A stretch of 64,000 nucleotides of DNA, taken from assembly GCF_001050345.1 (NCBI RefSeq), contig NZ_LFMW01000007.1:620001-684000 (forward strand), read 5' to 3'. This document shows, piece by piece, positions 19,009 through 27,933 of the stretch; positions within the stretch are counted from its first letter, which is position 1, and every line of letters begins with the position of its first letter. Origin of the DNA: Pseudomonas fildesensis. Lineage in GTDB: Bacteria > Pseudomonadota > Gammaproteobacteria > Pseudomonadales > Pseudomonadaceae. The notes under the pieces were generated by a model. That model searched no databases. It was not told the DNA's origin and was given only the letters and a program-made list of their open reading frames with translations. The position numbers were made by a program, and so were the translations under genes.

Positions 19009-19734
19009 CTAGAACGGATACGGCTGTTTCCAGTGTTCGAAAATCGGCTTGAGTTCGCCGCTTTTCACCAAGACCTTCATGCGCTGGTCAAACAACGTCG
19101 CCATTGCCCGCCCTCGTGCACTGTTGGCAAAGGCCACGTAGAGCGGCAATTCGACAATCGGGGTGAGCTTGAACTTGGAAGGGTCCTCTGCCTGACTGAG
19201 GACGTATTTGGATTCGTTCAACGAATCGACATAGAAGTCAGCCCTGGCATGCAGGAGCATCGACAGAATGCCATCGCGGCGTTCGATCTGGTTGAAGCGG
19301 CGTGCAGTGGGCAAATACTGCTCGTATTTGTAGCCGCGCACCCACGCCAGGCTGTACTTGCCCAATGTCGCCACTGTCGGGATAGGCGAAGTGGCAAGCC
19401 CGAGTGCATAGATGTGGTCGGAATCGAAGTTCCAGTGCGGGTACAGCACGCCCTTGGCTTCATCGCGATAGGAGCCGACCCAGCCATCCACCTCGCCACG
19501 CTGGGCCAGGCCGAGTGAGCGGGTGTAGGGCTCGCTACGGATTTTCAGCGTGATCCCGGCCGGCTCGAACACCCGCCGCAACACGTCCCAGGCCAGGCCA
19601 GTGCCGTCTTTATTGGTGTAGTCGCGCCATTCTTCACTCGCGAGTATCACCTTGCCGGGGACCGCAATTTCGTCAGCCTGTACCAGGGACGTGACGGCAC
19701 ACAGCATTACCAAGAGCCAACGGCGCACATCCAT
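19009..19734 (-). CDS. Periplasmic solute-binding protein, amino-acid (family 3) type
   Basis: Protein of 241 residues with a signal peptide (WLLVMLCAVTSLVQA) and a family 3 binding-protein fold: ILASEEWRDYTNKDGTGLAW, the RSEPYTRSLGLAQRGEVDGW block and a C-terminal TLFDQRMKVLVKSGELKPIF helix. No ABC permease or ATPase is adjacent, so it is an orphan binding protein; such proteins may serve distant transporters or signal. The ligand is not predictable. It lies between ribA and thiL, a place where related genomes usually have pgpA near thiL. Confidence 0.8.
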   Translation of the reverse strand: MDVRRWLLVMLCAVTSLVQADEIAVPGKVILASEEWRDYTNKDGTGLAWDVLRRVFEPAGITLKIRSEPYTRSLGLAQRGEVDGWVGSYRDEAKGVLYPHWNFDSDHIYALGLATSPIPTVATLGKYSLAWVRGYKYEQYLPTARRFNQIERRDGILSMLLHARADFYVDSLNESKYVLSQAEDPSKFKLTPIVELPLYVAFANSARGRAMATLFDQRMKVLVKSGELKPIFEHWKQPYPF

Positions 19735-19801
19735 GGTAACGACCTCCTACAACGCCTTGCGTCCGTGATAACGCTATAGAAGGGTAGCGCAGGTCGCCCG
19801 G

Positions 19802-20767
19802 TCAGGGCGTCTCGCGAAAATGCTGATAGCCACGAATAGCCGGGGTGATGTCCTGCCCGTTGGCGTCGAGCAGCGTCACGCCCTGCCCCGCCTCGACCCG
19901 GCCGATAACATGGATCGGCCAGCCCTTCGCCAGCAGCGGCGCCACTTCGGCGGGCGGCAGGGTAAACGCCAGCACATAGTCGTCGCCGCCGCTCAACGCC
20001 GCCACCCGCGCCTCGTCATCGCCGACAAACGCCAGCAAGGCTTTGGACAGCGGAAGCGTCTGGCGCTCGATCAACAGGCTGACAGCCGACGCCTTGGCGA
20101 TATGCCCGCAATCGGCCAAAAGCCCGTCGGAAATATCCATGGCCGATGTCGCCTTACCCCGCAATGCCAGCCCCAGGGCCAACTGCGGTTGCGGCGACCA
20201 GTAATGCGCCAGCAGCGGATCAGCGATGGCGGCCTCAGCGGTGCGCTGGCCCAGCACCAACGGCAAGGCGCCAGCCGCATTGCCCAAGTCGCCACCCACA
20301 CACAGCAAGTCGCCCGGCCGTGCGCCACTGCGCGTCAACGCTTGCCCGGCCGGTACACGGCCAAACACAGTCAGGGTCAGGCTCAGGGGCCCGCGTGTGG
20401 TGTCACCGCCCACCAGGCCCACGCCGCAGCGTTGCGCCATGGTGTTCAAACCCTGTGCATAGCGTTGCAGCCAATCGGCATCGACCGTCGGGGTGGTCAG
20501 GGCAAGGGTAAATGCGAGGGGATGGGCGCCCATGGCGGCCAGGTCGCTCACCGCCACGGCCAGCGAGCGCTGGCCGAGCAGGAACGGGTCACACGGGTCG
20601 GCAAAGTGCACGCCGGCCACTAACGTATCGGTAGAGATTGCCAGCTGCTCCCCGGCGGGGAGCGCCAGCAAGGCGCAGTCATCGCCGATCCCCAGGGCAA
20701 TGCCCTCGCCGCCTTGCGCACAAGGCGCGGCGGCGAAGTATTTGCGGATCAGCTCAAACTCCCCCAT
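19802..20767 (-). CDS. thiL: Thiamine-monophosphate kinase
   Basis: Enzyme of 321 residues that phosphorylates thiamine monophosphate to the active cofactor thiamine diphosphate. Family blocks are GEFELIRKYFA at the start, IGDDCALLALPAGEQLAIS, HFADPCDPFLLGQRSLAVAV, GLVGGDTTRGPLSLT, AMDISDGLLADCGHI and LSGGDDYVLAF. I place the start at the ATG at 20767 (MGEFEL), which aligns with the family, not at 20788. It follows nusB by 28 bp in the rib-nusB-thiL transcription unit. The gene pgpA, which often follows thiL, is not here. Confidence 0.95.
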   Translation of the reverse strand: MGEFELIRKYFAAAPCAQGGEGIALGIGDDCALLALPAGEQLAISTDTLVAGVHFADPCDPFLLGQRSLAVAVSDLAAMGAHPLAFTLALTTPTVDADWLQRYAQGLNTMAQRCGVGLVGGDTTRGPLSLTLTVFGRVPAGQALTRSGARPGDLLCVGGDLGNAAGALPLVLGQRTAEAAIADPLLAHYWSPQPQLALGLALRGKATSAMDISDGLLADCGHIAKASAVSLLIERQTLPLSKALLAFVGDDEARVAALSGGDDYVLAFTLPPAEVAPLLAKGWPIHVIGRVEAGQGVTLLDANGQDITPAIRGYQHFRETP

Positions 20768-20795
20768 CAATGTGCCCTGCCTCTCCAAGCGCGGA

Positions 20796-21296
20796 TTAGC
20801 GCTTGTACGCCTTCACTTCAGCTTCACGCAGGCGCGGGGCCAGTTTGTCGAGCACGCCGTTGACGAACTTGTGGCCGTCGGTCGAACCGTAGACTTTCGC
20901 CAGTTCGATGCCTTCGTTGATCACCACGCGGTACGGCACGTCGACGCGCTTGAGCAGCTCCCAGGTGGACAGGCGCAGTACGGCCAGTTCAACCGGGTCC
21001 AGCTCTTCGATGGTCAGGTCCAGGCACGGGGTCAAGGCAGCGTCGATCTCGGTCTGGTTGGCCGGAACACCGTGCAGGATGTCATGGAAGTAGCTGGCGT
21101 CCGCAAAGCTGAAATCGTTGTCGACGCGAAACTGCGCTTCGATTTCGTTCAGCGAGGTTTTAGACATGTGGCGCTGGTAAAGCGCCTGAGTCGCGAGCTG
21201 ACGGGCGCCACGACGCTTTTCGCTCTTGGATGGCTTACCGGCGTCTGATGGGCGCGGGTCCTTGGGGTTGAACTGATCGCTCTCGTCGGAAATCAC
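20796..21296 (-). CDS. nusB: Transcription antitermination factor NusB
   Basis: All-helical RNA-binding protein of 166 residues that pairs with NusE (ribosomal protein S10) on boxA RNA to prevent premature termination in rRNA operons. [19 protein letters not shown] and the C-terminal [20 protein letters not shown] with [11 protein letters not shown] match the family. The N-terminus carries about 25 extra charged residues, usual in pseudomonads. It overlaps ribH by four bases, the common ribH-nusB arrangement. Confidence 0.97.
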   Translation of the reverse strand: MISDESDQFNPKDPRPSDAGKPSKSEKRRGARQLATQALYQRHMSKTSLNEIEAQFRVDNDFSFADASYFHDILHGVPANQTEIDAALTPCLDLTIEELDPVELAVLRLSTWELLKRVDVPYRVVINEGIELAKVYGSTDGHKFVNGVLDKLAPRLREAEVKAYKR

Positions 21297-21769
21297 TTGG
21301 CCTCCAACTGCGACAGCAGGCTAACCATTTCCAGGGCGGACAGGGCAGCTTCAGCGCCTTTGTTACCGGCCTTGGTGCCGGAGCGCTCGATGGCTTGCTC
21401 GATGGAATCAACCGTCAGCACGCCGAAAGCAACCGGCACACCGAACTCCATGGACACCTGGGACAGGCCCTTGGTGCATTCGCCGGCCACGTATTCGAAA
21501 TGCGGAGTACCGCCACGAATGACCGCGCCCAGGGCGATGATCGCCGCGTATTCACCCTGCTGTGCAACTTTTTGCGCAACCAGTGGAATTTCGAAGGCGC
21601 CAGGGGCGCGGATGATAGTGATGTCGCTCTCGCTCACACCGTGGCGAACCAGGGCGTCCACGGCACCGCTTACCAGGCTTTCAACCACGAAGCTGTTGAA
21701 GCGGCCAACCACCAGGGCATAGCGGCCTTTGGGGGCGATGAAGGTACCTTCGATGGTCTTCAGGGTCAT
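21293..21769 (-). CDS. ribH: 6,7-dimethyl-8-ribityllumazine synthase
   Basis: Penultimate enzyme of riboflavin synthesis, 158 residues; it joins the ribB product with the pyrimidine intermediate and normally forms capsid-like assemblies. Signature blocks are [48 protein letters not shown] and [20 protein letters not shown] with [14 protein letters not shown]. It lies 88 bp after ribBX and overlaps nusB. A hairpin occupies the ribBX-ribH gap. Confidence 0.98.
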   Translation of the reverse strand: MTLKTIEGTFIAPKGRYALVVGRFNSFVVESLVSGAVDALVRHGVSESDITIIRAPGAFEIPLVAQKVAQQGEYAAIIALGAVIRGGTPHFEYVAGECTKGLSQVSMEFGVPVAFGVLTVDSIEQAIERSGTKAGNKGAEAALSALEMVSLLSQLEAK

Positions 21770-21791
21770 TCGACAAATCTCTTAAAGAGCC

Positions 21792-21812
21792 GGGACGCGA
21801 AAAGTGCGTCCC
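21792..21812 (-). other. Hairpin in the ribBX-ribH intergenic RNA
   Basis: GGGACGC and GCGTCCC form a 7-bp stem around a 7-base loop between ribBX and ribH. There is no T-run directly after it on the minus strand, so it is more likely an RNA-stability or processing element than a terminator. Confidence 0.45.
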
Positions 21813-21857
21813 TCAGTGATGATTTAACCGCGAACAAGGGGCAAAAAGCGCCAGCCG

Positions 21858-22949
21858 TTATTCGGAGGGCACGTATTCTACTACTTCCAGGTCGAAACCG
21901 GATATCGCATTAAATTTCATGGGCGCGCTCATCAGGCGCATTTTGCGTACGCCGAGGTCACGCAGGATCTGCGAACCGGCGCCGACGATGCTGTAGGTGG
22001 TCGGTGTTTTGACCTGGGTGTTCTCGGCGGTTTCGCGAATATGCGCGAGCAGTACGTCGCCATCCACCGGGTTGCCGAGCAGCAATACCACACCGCTGCC
22101 AGCCTCGGAGACCGCAGCCATGGCGGCGCGCAGGCTCCAGCGGCCGGGTTGCTTGACCATCAACAGGTCGCGCAGCGGGTCCATGTTGTGCACACGCACC
22201 AGGGTCGGCTCATCGGCGCAGATGCTGCCCAGGGTCAGGGCCATGTGCACGTCGCCTTCCACGGAATCACGGTAGGTCACCAGGTTGAACTGGCCCAGTT
22301 CGCTGTCCAGCGGCTGCTCGGCAATCCGCTGAACGGTACGTTCGTGGATCATCCGGTAGTGAATCAGGTCGGCAATGGTGCCGATCTTGAGGTTGTGCTC
22401 TGCGGCAAAGGCTTCAAGTTCAGCCCGGCGGGCCATGGTGCCGTCGTCGTTCATCACTTCGCAGATCACCCCGCTCGGCTCGAAACCAGCCATGCGCGCC
22501 AGGTCGCAGGCCGCCTCGGTGTGGCCAGCGCGGGCCAGGGTGCCACCCGACTGGGCCATCAGCGGGAAGATGTGGCCTGGGCTGACGATGTCTTCGGCCT
22601 TGGCGTCTTTCGCGGCGGCGGCTTGCACGGTGCGCGCGCGGTCCGCAGCGGAGATACCGGTGGTGACGCCGGTGGTCGCTTCAATCGACACGGTGAACTT
22701 GGTGCCAAACCCGGAACCATTGCGCGGCGCCATCAACGGCAGCTTGAGCAACTCGCAGCGCTCGCGGCTCATGGGCATGCAGATCAGCCCGCGGGCGTGC
22801 TTGGCCATAAAGTTGATGTGCTCTGCCCGGCACAGCTCGGCGGCCATGATGATGTCGCCTTCGTTTTCGCGGTCTTCGTCATCCATCAGGATGACCATCT
22901 TGCCTTGGCGGATGTCTTCAACCAGTTCTTCGATGCTATTGAGCGCCAC
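21858..22949 (-). CDS. ribBX: 3,4-dihydroxy-2-butanone-4-phosphate synthase fused to a degenerate GTP cyclohydrolase II domain
   Basis: Protein of 363 residues. The N-terminal ~200 residues are a complete RibB domain (ILMDDEDRENEGDIIMAAE, GHIFPLMAQSGGTLARAGHT, ICEVMNDDGTMAR), which makes dihydroxybutanone phosphate from ribulose 5-phosphate. The C-terminal ~150 residues align with GTP cyclohydrolase II, but the zinc block (CLTGD...RCDCGS in RibA at 18223) is replaced by NMDPLRDLLMVKQPGR with no cysteine, so that activity should be absent. This is the proteobacterial RibBX variant, described as a RibB with a non-catalytic tail. A separate intact ribA in the window supports this reading. It lies 15 bp after ribE. 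Confidence 0.95.
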   Translation of the reverse strand: MALNSIEELVEDIRQGKMVILMDDEDRENEGDIIMAAELCRAEHINFMAKHARGLICMPMSRERCELLKLPLMAPRNGSGFGTKFTVSIEATTGVTTGISAADRARTVQAAAAKDAKAEDIVSPGHIFPLMAQSGGTLARAGHTEAACDLARMAGFEPSGVICEVMNDDGTMARRAELEAFAAEHNLKIGTIADLIHYRMIHERTVQRIAEQPLDSELGQFNLVTYRDSVEGDVHMALTLGSICADEPTLVRVHNMDPLRDLLMVKQPGRWSLRAAMAAVSEAGSGVVLLLGNPVDGDVLLAHIRETAENTQVKTPTTYSIVGAGSQILRDLGVRKMRLMSAPMKFNAISGFDLEVVEYVPSE

Positions 22950-22964
22950 AGGGCACCCCCTTGG

Positions 22965-23627
22965 TCAGGATTTCAGGTAGCCATTGGCGGCTAAAAAACT
23001 TTCGGTGATGTTCCCAGCAGTTGGCTCTGCGGCCTTATCGCCCAAAAGCAGGCGCTCCAGGTAACGGGCAAGCAAGTCGACTTCCAGATTCACCCGGCGA
23101 CCTGGCTGGTACGACGCCATGATGGTTTCGCTCAGGGTGTGGGGAATGATGGTCAGTTCAAATTCTGCGCCATTCACGGCGTTCACAGTCAGGCTGGTGC
23201 CATCGACGGTAATCGAGCCTTTGTGGGCGATGTACTTGGCCAGCGCTTTCGGCGCGCGGATACGGAATTCAACCGCACGTGCGTTTTCACTACGGGCAAC
23301 CACTTCGCCGACGCCGTCGACGTGGCCGCTGACCAGGTGGCCACCCAGGCGGGTAGTCGGGGTCAGGGCTTTTTCCAGGTTGACCGGGCTGCCAGCCGCA
23401 AGATCGTTCATCGCGGTGCAGTCCAGGGTTTCCCGGCTGACGTCGGCGGCAAAGCCGTTGCCCGGCAGCTCGATGACGGTCAGGCACACGCCGCTGACGG
23501 CGATGCTGTCGCCCAGTTTGACGTCGCCGAGGTCGAGCTTGCCGGTTTCAACCAGCAGGCGCACGTCGCCGCCTTTGGGGGTCATTGCACGGATGCTGCC
23601 GATGGATTCGATAATGCCGGTGAACAT
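22965..23627 (-). CDS. ribE: Riboflavin synthase, alpha subunit
   Basis: Enzyme of 220 residues that dismutates two lumazine molecules into riboflavin. The two internally similar lumazine-binding halves are visible: MFTGIIESIGSIR with GDSIAVSGVCLTVIEL in the first, and GGHLVSGHVDGVGEVVA with GSITVDGTSLTVNAVNGAEF in the second. Length is typical (about 215). It lies 48 bp after ribD and 15 bp before ribBX. Named ribC in some pseudomonad annotations. Confidence 0.97.
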   Translation of the reverse strand: MFTGIIESIGSIRAMTPKGGDVRLLVETGKLDLGDVKLGDSIAVSGVCLTVIELPGNGFAADVSRETLDCTAMNDLAAGSPVNLEKALTPTTRLGGHLVSGHVDGVGEVVARSENARAVEFRIRAPKALAKYIAHKGSITVDGTSLTVNAVNGAEFELTIIPHTLSETIMASYQPGRRVNLEVDLLARYLERLLLGDKAAEPTAGNITESFLAANGYLKS

Positions 23628-23675
23628 TTCGTTCTCCTGAAAACGAAGGGCTGACGCTCAAGCGCAGGCCGGGAA

Positions 23676-24812
23676 TTATACGCTCGCCGCGGGTAGAGGG
23701 ATGGCAGTGATTCGCCAGTCGTCGCCTACAGCGCGCATTTCAGTGATCTTGAGTTGGGGGGCGTCGGCCAGTTTCTCAAGCGGCCAGTCCAGCAAAGGCC
23801 GGGCAGCGGAGCCCAGAAACTTGCCCGCGACGAAAATCACGTACTCGTCGACCAGCCCCTGCTGGGCAAACGCGCCCGCCAGGCTTGGGCCAGCCTCGAC
23901 CAATACTTCATTGACGCCACGCGCAGCCAGCGCCACCAGCGCCGAGCGCAGGTCGACCTGGCCATCGACGCCCGGCACCACCAGGCACTCGGGGCCACGG
24001 GGAAACTGGTTCTCCGGGGTCACGCAGGTGATGACCAGTGCCGGGCCGGCCTTGAAGAACGGTGCATTGAGCGCCACTCGCAGGCGGCCGTCGATCAGCA
24101 CGCGCAACGGTGGGCGCGACATGGCCAGGGCGGTAGTTTCCTCATCCAGGCCCAGCTCGGCAGCGCGTACGGTCAGGCGCGCGCCGTCGGCCAGCACCGT
24201 GTCGGCGCCGGTCAGCACCACGCTGGCCTCGGCACGCAGGCGCTGGACGGCGGCGCGGGCAGCAGGCCCGGTGATCCATTGGCTTTCGCCGCTGGCCATC
24301 GCGGTCCGGCCGTCCAGGCTCATCGCCAGCTTGACCCGCACAAACGGCAGGCCATGTTCCATGCGCTTGAGAAAGCCCTTATTCAAGGCCCTCGCTTCAA
24401 CTTCCAGCACGCCGCTGTGCACTTCGATCCCGGCCTGGGCCAGGCGCTGCATGCCGCGCCCGGCGACTTCCGGGTTGGGGTCCTGCATCGCCGCGACTAC
24501 CCGCGCCAGCCGGGCACTCACCAGCGCATCCGCGCACGGCGGGGTATGGCCGTAGTGGCTGCAGGGTTCGAGGGTGACGTACGCCGTGGCGCCTCGGGCC
24601 TTGTCACCCGCCGCGCGCAAGGCGTGCACTTCCGCATGGGGCTCGCCCGTGCGCACGTGCCAGCCTTCGCCGACAATCTGCCCGTCGCGCACAATCACGC
24701 AGCCCACACGTGGGTTGGGATGGGTGGTGTACAGGCCCTTGCGCGCCAATTCGAGGGCGCGGGCCATGTAATGGGCGTCGAGGACAGCTTGTTCAGCGCA
24801 AAGTGGGTTCAT
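23676..24812 (-). CDS. ribD: Bifunctional riboflavin deaminase/reductase
   Basis: Protein of 378 residues carrying out two successive steps of riboflavin synthesis. The N-terminal cytidine-deaminase-like domain has the zinc ligands in [10 protein letters not shown] and [13 protein letters not shown]. The C-terminal domain is a dihydrofolate-reductase-like NADPH reductase ([48 protein letters not shown]). Its start overlaps the nrdR stop by four bases (ATGA), coupling it to the first gene of the unit. Confidence 0.97.
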   Translation of the reverse strand: MNPLCAEQAVLDAHYMARALELARKGLYTTHPNPRVGCVIVRDGQIVGEGWHVRTGEPHAEVHALRAAGDKARGATAYVTLEPCSHYGHTPPCADALVSARLARVVAAMQDPNPEVAGRGMQRLAQAGIEVHSGVLEVEARALNKGFLKRMEHGLPFVRVKLAMSLDGRTAMASGESQWITGPAARAAVQRLRAEASVVLTGADTVLADGARLTVRAAELGLDEETTALAMSRPPLRVLIDGRLRVALNAPFFKAGPALVITCVTPENQFPRGPECLVVPGVDGQVDLRSALVALAARGVNEVLVEAGPSLAGAFAQQGLVDEYVIFVAGKFLGSAARPLLDWPLEKLADAPQLKITEMRAVGDDWRITAIPLPAASV

Positions 24813-25279
24813 TCTTTGACCGGCTCACGGGCCAGGCGGTCGATCTCTTCGCGGAACTCATTGAGGTCCTGGAAGCGTCGATACACCGAGGCGAAACGGA
24901 TATAGGCGACTTCGTCGAGCTTTTGCAACTCGCCCATCACCAGTTCTCCAACCACCAGGGATTTGACTTCTCGCTCGCCGGTCGCGCGCAGCTTGTGCTT
25001 GATATGCACCAGCGCCGCTTCCAGCCGCTCGACACTCACCGGGCGTTTTTCGAGGGCGCGCTGCATACCGGCGCGCAGTTTGTCTTCGTCGAAAGGCTGG
25101 CGGCTGCCGTCGGATTTGATCAGACGTGGCAATACCAGTTCGGCGGTTTCGAAGGTGGTGAAACGTTCACCGCAGCCAGAGGCCAGGCATTCGCGCCGGC
25201 GGCGTACTTGATCGCCCTCGGCGACCAGACGTGAGTCAATGACCTTGGTGTCGTTGGCACCGCAGAAGGGACAGTGCAT
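24809..25279 (-). CDS. nrdR: Transcriptional repressor NrdR
   Basis: Nucleotide-sensing repressor of ribonucleotide reductase genes, 156 residues. The zinc ribbon is [17 protein letters not shown] with the second cysteine pair in [10 protein letters not shown], followed by an ATP-cone domain ([35 protein letters not shown]). The ATG at 25279 is chosen because it begins exactly at the zinc ribbon; the frame extends further upstream only as untranslated sequence. It heads the nrdR-ribD-ribE-ribBX-ribH-nusB-thiL unit. A weak promoter candidate (TTGTCT, 16 bp, TACCAT) lies at about 25311-25338. Confidence 0.97.
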   Translation of the reverse strand: MHCPFCGANDTKVIDSRLVAEGDQVRRRRECLASGCGERFTTFETAELVLPRLIKSDGSRQPFDEDKLRAGMQRALEKRPVSVERLEAALVHIKHKLRATGEREVKSLVVGELVMGELQKLDEVAYIRFASVYRRFQDLNEFREEIDRLAREPVKE

Positions 25280-25418
25280 GGTGGCAGGCAACAAAAAAAG
25301 GGAGGGCCATGGTAGCGCATCCCTGTGGCAAGACAAGCCATAGCCTTTACGGTATATAGGCAGGCTTATATGTTTGTTTATTTTATAGCCACGGATTTTG
25401 TCCTTTCTGGAGCCGTAC

Positions 25419-25874
25419 ATGCAGTTACGACCACTTGTTTTACTCACCGTGTTCAGTTTTCTGGTCGCCTGCAGCAGCGAAGCCCCCAAGCCGGCCGCAC
25501 CTCAACCTCAGCCCGCCCAAGAGAAAAAAATCCCGGGCATTGAAGACCTCGGCCCACTGCCGGCCTATCAGCGGGAAATCAGCGGCAGCCTGACCAACGT
25601 GCCTGCCGGCGCCGAAGTCGAAATGGCGCTGCTGGTGATAGACGACCGTTCGCGCCCGCAACAACTGCTCGCCAGCAGCGTGTTGACCGGCAACGGCAAG
25701 CCCCTCGCCTTCCGTCTGCGCTACAACCCCGAAGCCTTCCCGGCCGGTGCGCGGGTTGAGCTGCGCGGTCGCGCCAGCCAGTCCGGCCAGTTGATCCTGC
25801 ACCTGCCCGCCGTACGCATTACCCAAGCGATCACCCAGACCACCGGCCCCCTGCAACTCGTCAAGGCCCCATGA
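25419..25874 (+). CDS. YbaY-family lipoprotein
   Basis: Predicted lipoprotein of 151 residues: the signal peptide ends in a lipobox (FLVACSS), so the Cys would be lipidated. A Pro-rich linker follows, then a YbaY/META-like beta domain ([20 protein letters not shown] to [12 protein letters not shown]). Family members are related in fold to type III secretion pilotins but have no firm role. The ATG at 25419, with TCTGGAG upstream, is preferred over 25398. It overlaps the methyltransferase gene by four bases. Confidence 0.8.
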   Translation: MQLRPLVLLTVFSFLVACSSEAPKPAAPQPQPAQEKKIPGIEDLGPLPAYQREISGSLTNVPAGAEVEMALLVIDDRSRPQQLLASSVLTGNGKPLAFRLRYNPEAFPAGARVELRGRASQSGQLILHLPAVRITQAITQTTGPLQLVKAP

Positions 25875-26533
25875 CGCCACCGTTGGACCTGCAAGCGGCG
25901 CTGAGCGAACTGATTGGCGACGCGCAACTGGTGCCCTGCCCGTTGCCGGGCACCGAACTCTCGTTGTGGCTGCTCGACGCCGACAACATGGACCGCGCGT
26001 TCAGCCCTGAAGAAACCCGGCGCATCCTGCATGAACCGCCCTACTGGAGTTTTTGCTGGGCCAGCGGTTTGGCGCTGGCGCGGTACCTGGCGGCGAATCC
26101 TGAATGGGTAGCGGGCAAGCGCGTGCTGGACTTTGGCGCGGGTTCGGGTGTGGCTGGGATTGCTGCAGTTAAAGCGGGCGCATTGGAAGTCGTAGCCTGC
26201 GACCTGGACCCGCTGGCGCTCGCGTCCTGCCGGGCGAATGCTGAACTCAACGAGGTAGAACTGAGCTATTCGGCTGACTTTTTCGCCGAAGCCGACCGCT
26301 TCGACCTGATCGTCGTCGCCGACGTGCTCTACGACCGCGCCAACCTGCCCCTGCTGGATCACTTCCTCAGCCGTGGCCGCGAAGCGCTGGTGGCTGACTC
26401 GCGGGTGCGGGACTTCCAGCACCCCGCTTATCAACGCCTGGAAATTCTCGATGCGCTGACGCTGCCGGACCTGGCCGAGCCTTGGGAGTTTCGCAAGGTG
26501 AGCCTGTACCATTCGCGGCGCCAGCCCTTATAG
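25871..26533 (+). CDS. Class I SAM-dependent methyltransferase, ETFB-lysine-methyltransferase-like
   Basis: Protein of 220 residues with a Rossmann-type methyltransferase core: motif I KRVLDFGAGSGVAGIAAVKA (from about residue 83), an acidic motif II loop CDLDPLALASCRANAELN and motif IV FDLIVVADVLYDR. The N-terminal PPYWSFCWASGLALARYL resembles the WxS-x-ALAxYL block of the PF10294/ETFB lysine methyltransferase group, which modifies proteins. The substrate here is unknown. It is coupled to the YbaY gene. Confidence 0.82.
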   Translation: MTPPLDLQAALSELIGDAQLVPCPLPGTELSLWLLDADNMDRAFSPEETRRILHEPPYWSFCWASGLALARYLAANPEWVAGKRVLDFGAGSGVAGIAAVKAGALEVVACDLDPLALASCRANAELNEVELSYSADFFAEADRFDLIVVADVLYDRANLPLLDHFLSRGREALVADSRVRDFQHPAYQRLEILDALTLPDLAEPWEFRKVSLYHSRRQPL

Positions 26534-26564
26534 TTGCCCCATTCCGCTTTATTCGAGACGCCCC

Positions 26565-27437
26565 ATGAGTGAGCCCAAGCCGTACATCTTCGACGTCACC
26601 ACCGCCAACTTCGAACAGGCGGTGATCCAGAACTCCTTCGAAAAACCTGTGCTCGTGGATTTCTGGGCCGAGTGGTGTGCGCCGTGCAAGGCGTTGATGC
26701 CAATGCTGGCGCAGATTGCCGAGAGTTATCAGGGCGAGTTGCTGCTGGCCAAGGTCGATTGCGAGGCCGAGCAGGATATCGTCGCGCGTTTTGGCATTCA
26801 AAGCCTGCCGACGGTGGTGCTGTTCAAGGATGGCCAGCCGGTGGACGGGTTTGCCGGGGCGCAGCCGGAGTCGGCGGTGCGGGCGATGCTGGAGCCGCAT
26901 GTGCAGATGCCGCCACCCGCTGCCGCAGCACCGTTGGAACAGGCCCAGGCGCTGTTTGCCGAGGGCCGCATCAGTGATGCCGAAGCCGTGCTGGTGACGT
27001 TGCTGGGCGAGGACAACACCAACGCCGCCGCGCTGATCCTTTACGCGCGCTGCCTGGCCGAACGCGGTGAACTGGGCGAAGCCCAGGCCGTGCTCGACGC
27101 AGTGAAGAGCGACGAGCACAAAGCCGCCCTCGCCGGGGCCAAGGCGCAAATCACCTTCCTGCGCCAGGCCGCCGACCTGCCGGACGCCGCCGACTTGAAG
27201 AGCCGCCTGGCGCAAAACCCGCAGGATGATGAGGCGGCCTATCAGTTGGCCATTCAACAACTGGCGCGCCAGCAGTACGACGCGGCGCTGGAAGGTTTGC
27301 TCAAGCTGTTTATCCGCAACCGCAGCTACAGCGAAGGCCTGCCGCACAAGACCTTGCTGCAGGTGTTCGAGCTGCTGGGCAATGACCACCCGCTGGTCAC
27401 GGTGTACCGCCGCAAGTTGTTTGCCGCGTTGTACTAG
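26565..27437 (+). CDS. cnoX: CnoX-like thioredoxin-TPR chaperedoxin
   Basis: Protein of 290 residues: a thioredoxin domain (residues ~10-115) with active site WAEWCAPCKAL (C38, C41), then about 170 residues of helical TPR-like repeats (AQALFAEGRISDAEAVLVTL, LAQNPQDDEAAYQLAIQQLA). This layout is that of E. coli CnoX/YbbN, a holdase that protects clients from oxidation and hands them to chaperones. E. coli CnoX has lost the CxxC pair and is not an active thioredoxin; here both cysteines are present, as in other CnoX proteins reported to retain redox activity. Stands alone. Confidence 0.9.
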   Translation: MSEPKPYIFDVTTANFEQAVIQNSFEKPVLVDFWAEWCAPCKALMPMLAQIAESYQGELLLAKVDCEAEQDIVARFGIQSLPTVVLFKDGQPVDGFAGAQPESAVRAMLEPHVQMPPPAAAAPLEQAQALFAEGRISDAEAVLVTLLGEDNTNAAALILYARCLAERGELGEAQAVLDAVKSDEHKAALAGAKAQITFLRQAADLPDAADLKSRLAQNPQDDEAAYQLAIQQLARQQYDAALEGLLKLFIRNRSYSEGLPHKTLLQVFELLGNDHPLVTVYRRKLFAALY

Positions 27438-27451
27438 CGCCCGCCTCGCGC

Positions 27452-27802
27452 CTACAAAGGTTCGATCCAGGTATAGAGCGGCGTATCCCCGCCGCTGCTC
27501 ACCTTCACGTTGGCGCTATGGCGCAGGCGCACCAACAGGCGCTTGCCCGCCGACGCATCGCCGGCCAGGCCTTCCAATTGATCGAGCAATTCCAGCCCGC
27601 TGAGTTGCCCGGCAGTGCGCAACAGGTCCTGGGCGTTCTGCCACAGGTCATCATTGTGTTTGACCGGAGCAGCCGGCGCGGCGGCCGCGCTTGCCACTGG
27701 CGTTGCCTGCAACTGCGCGCCGAGTCGCGCCCAATCGCCGTCGTCCAGTTCAATCGTCAAGTCGACCGGCAGGTCGCCGACGGTCCCACGAATTCGCAAC
27801 AT
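27452..27802 (-). CDS. Conserved pseudomonad protein of unknown function
   Basis: Small soluble protein of 116 residues without signal peptide, cysteine or catalytic motif. An N-terminal beta-rich part (MLRIRGTVGDLPVDLTIELD) is joined by an Ala/Pro linker to a helical part (NDDLWQNAQDLLRTAGQLSG) and a final beta segment. The order cnoX / this gene / zinc operon is, as I recall, the same in P. aeruginosa, which supports it being a real gene. It converges on cnoX with a 14-bp gap. Confidence 0.72.
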   Translation of the reverse strand: MLRIRGTVGDLPVDLTIELDDGDWARLGAQLQATPVASAAAAPAAPVKHNDDLWQNAQDLLRTAGQLSGLELLDQLEGLAGDASAGKRLLVRLRHSANVKVSSGGDTPLYTWIEPL

Positions 27803-27887
27803 CGTCCTTACTCCTGCACTTTTCTGACAGGCATGCTCCCATGTGGCTTGCGCAACGCCAAGCGGGCGGTCAAACTCTCGGCATTAT

Positions 27888-27907
27888 TGTTATAAGATCA
27901 CATAACA
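27888..27907 (+). promoter_or_regulatory. Zur box of the zinc ABC operon
   Basis: TGTTATAAGATCACATAACA is a near-palindrome with 6-bp arms TGTTAT/ATAACA. It matches the gammaproteobacterial Zur operator core TGTTATAAnATCACA almost exactly. A -10-like TATAAG (27891-27896) lies inside it, so Zn-Zur binding would block RNA polymerase. The first gene starts 27 bp downstream and encodes a His-rich periplasmic protein. Confidence 0.8.
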
Positions 27908-27933
27908 AAACCTTCATGTTCTGGAGCTTTCTC

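Noticed and set aside
22950..23675. FMN riboswitch before a rib gene
   Set aside because: The gaps before ribBX (15 bp), ribE (48 bp) and ribH (88 bp) are too short, and no FMN-element sequence blocks were seen anywhere in the rib unit.
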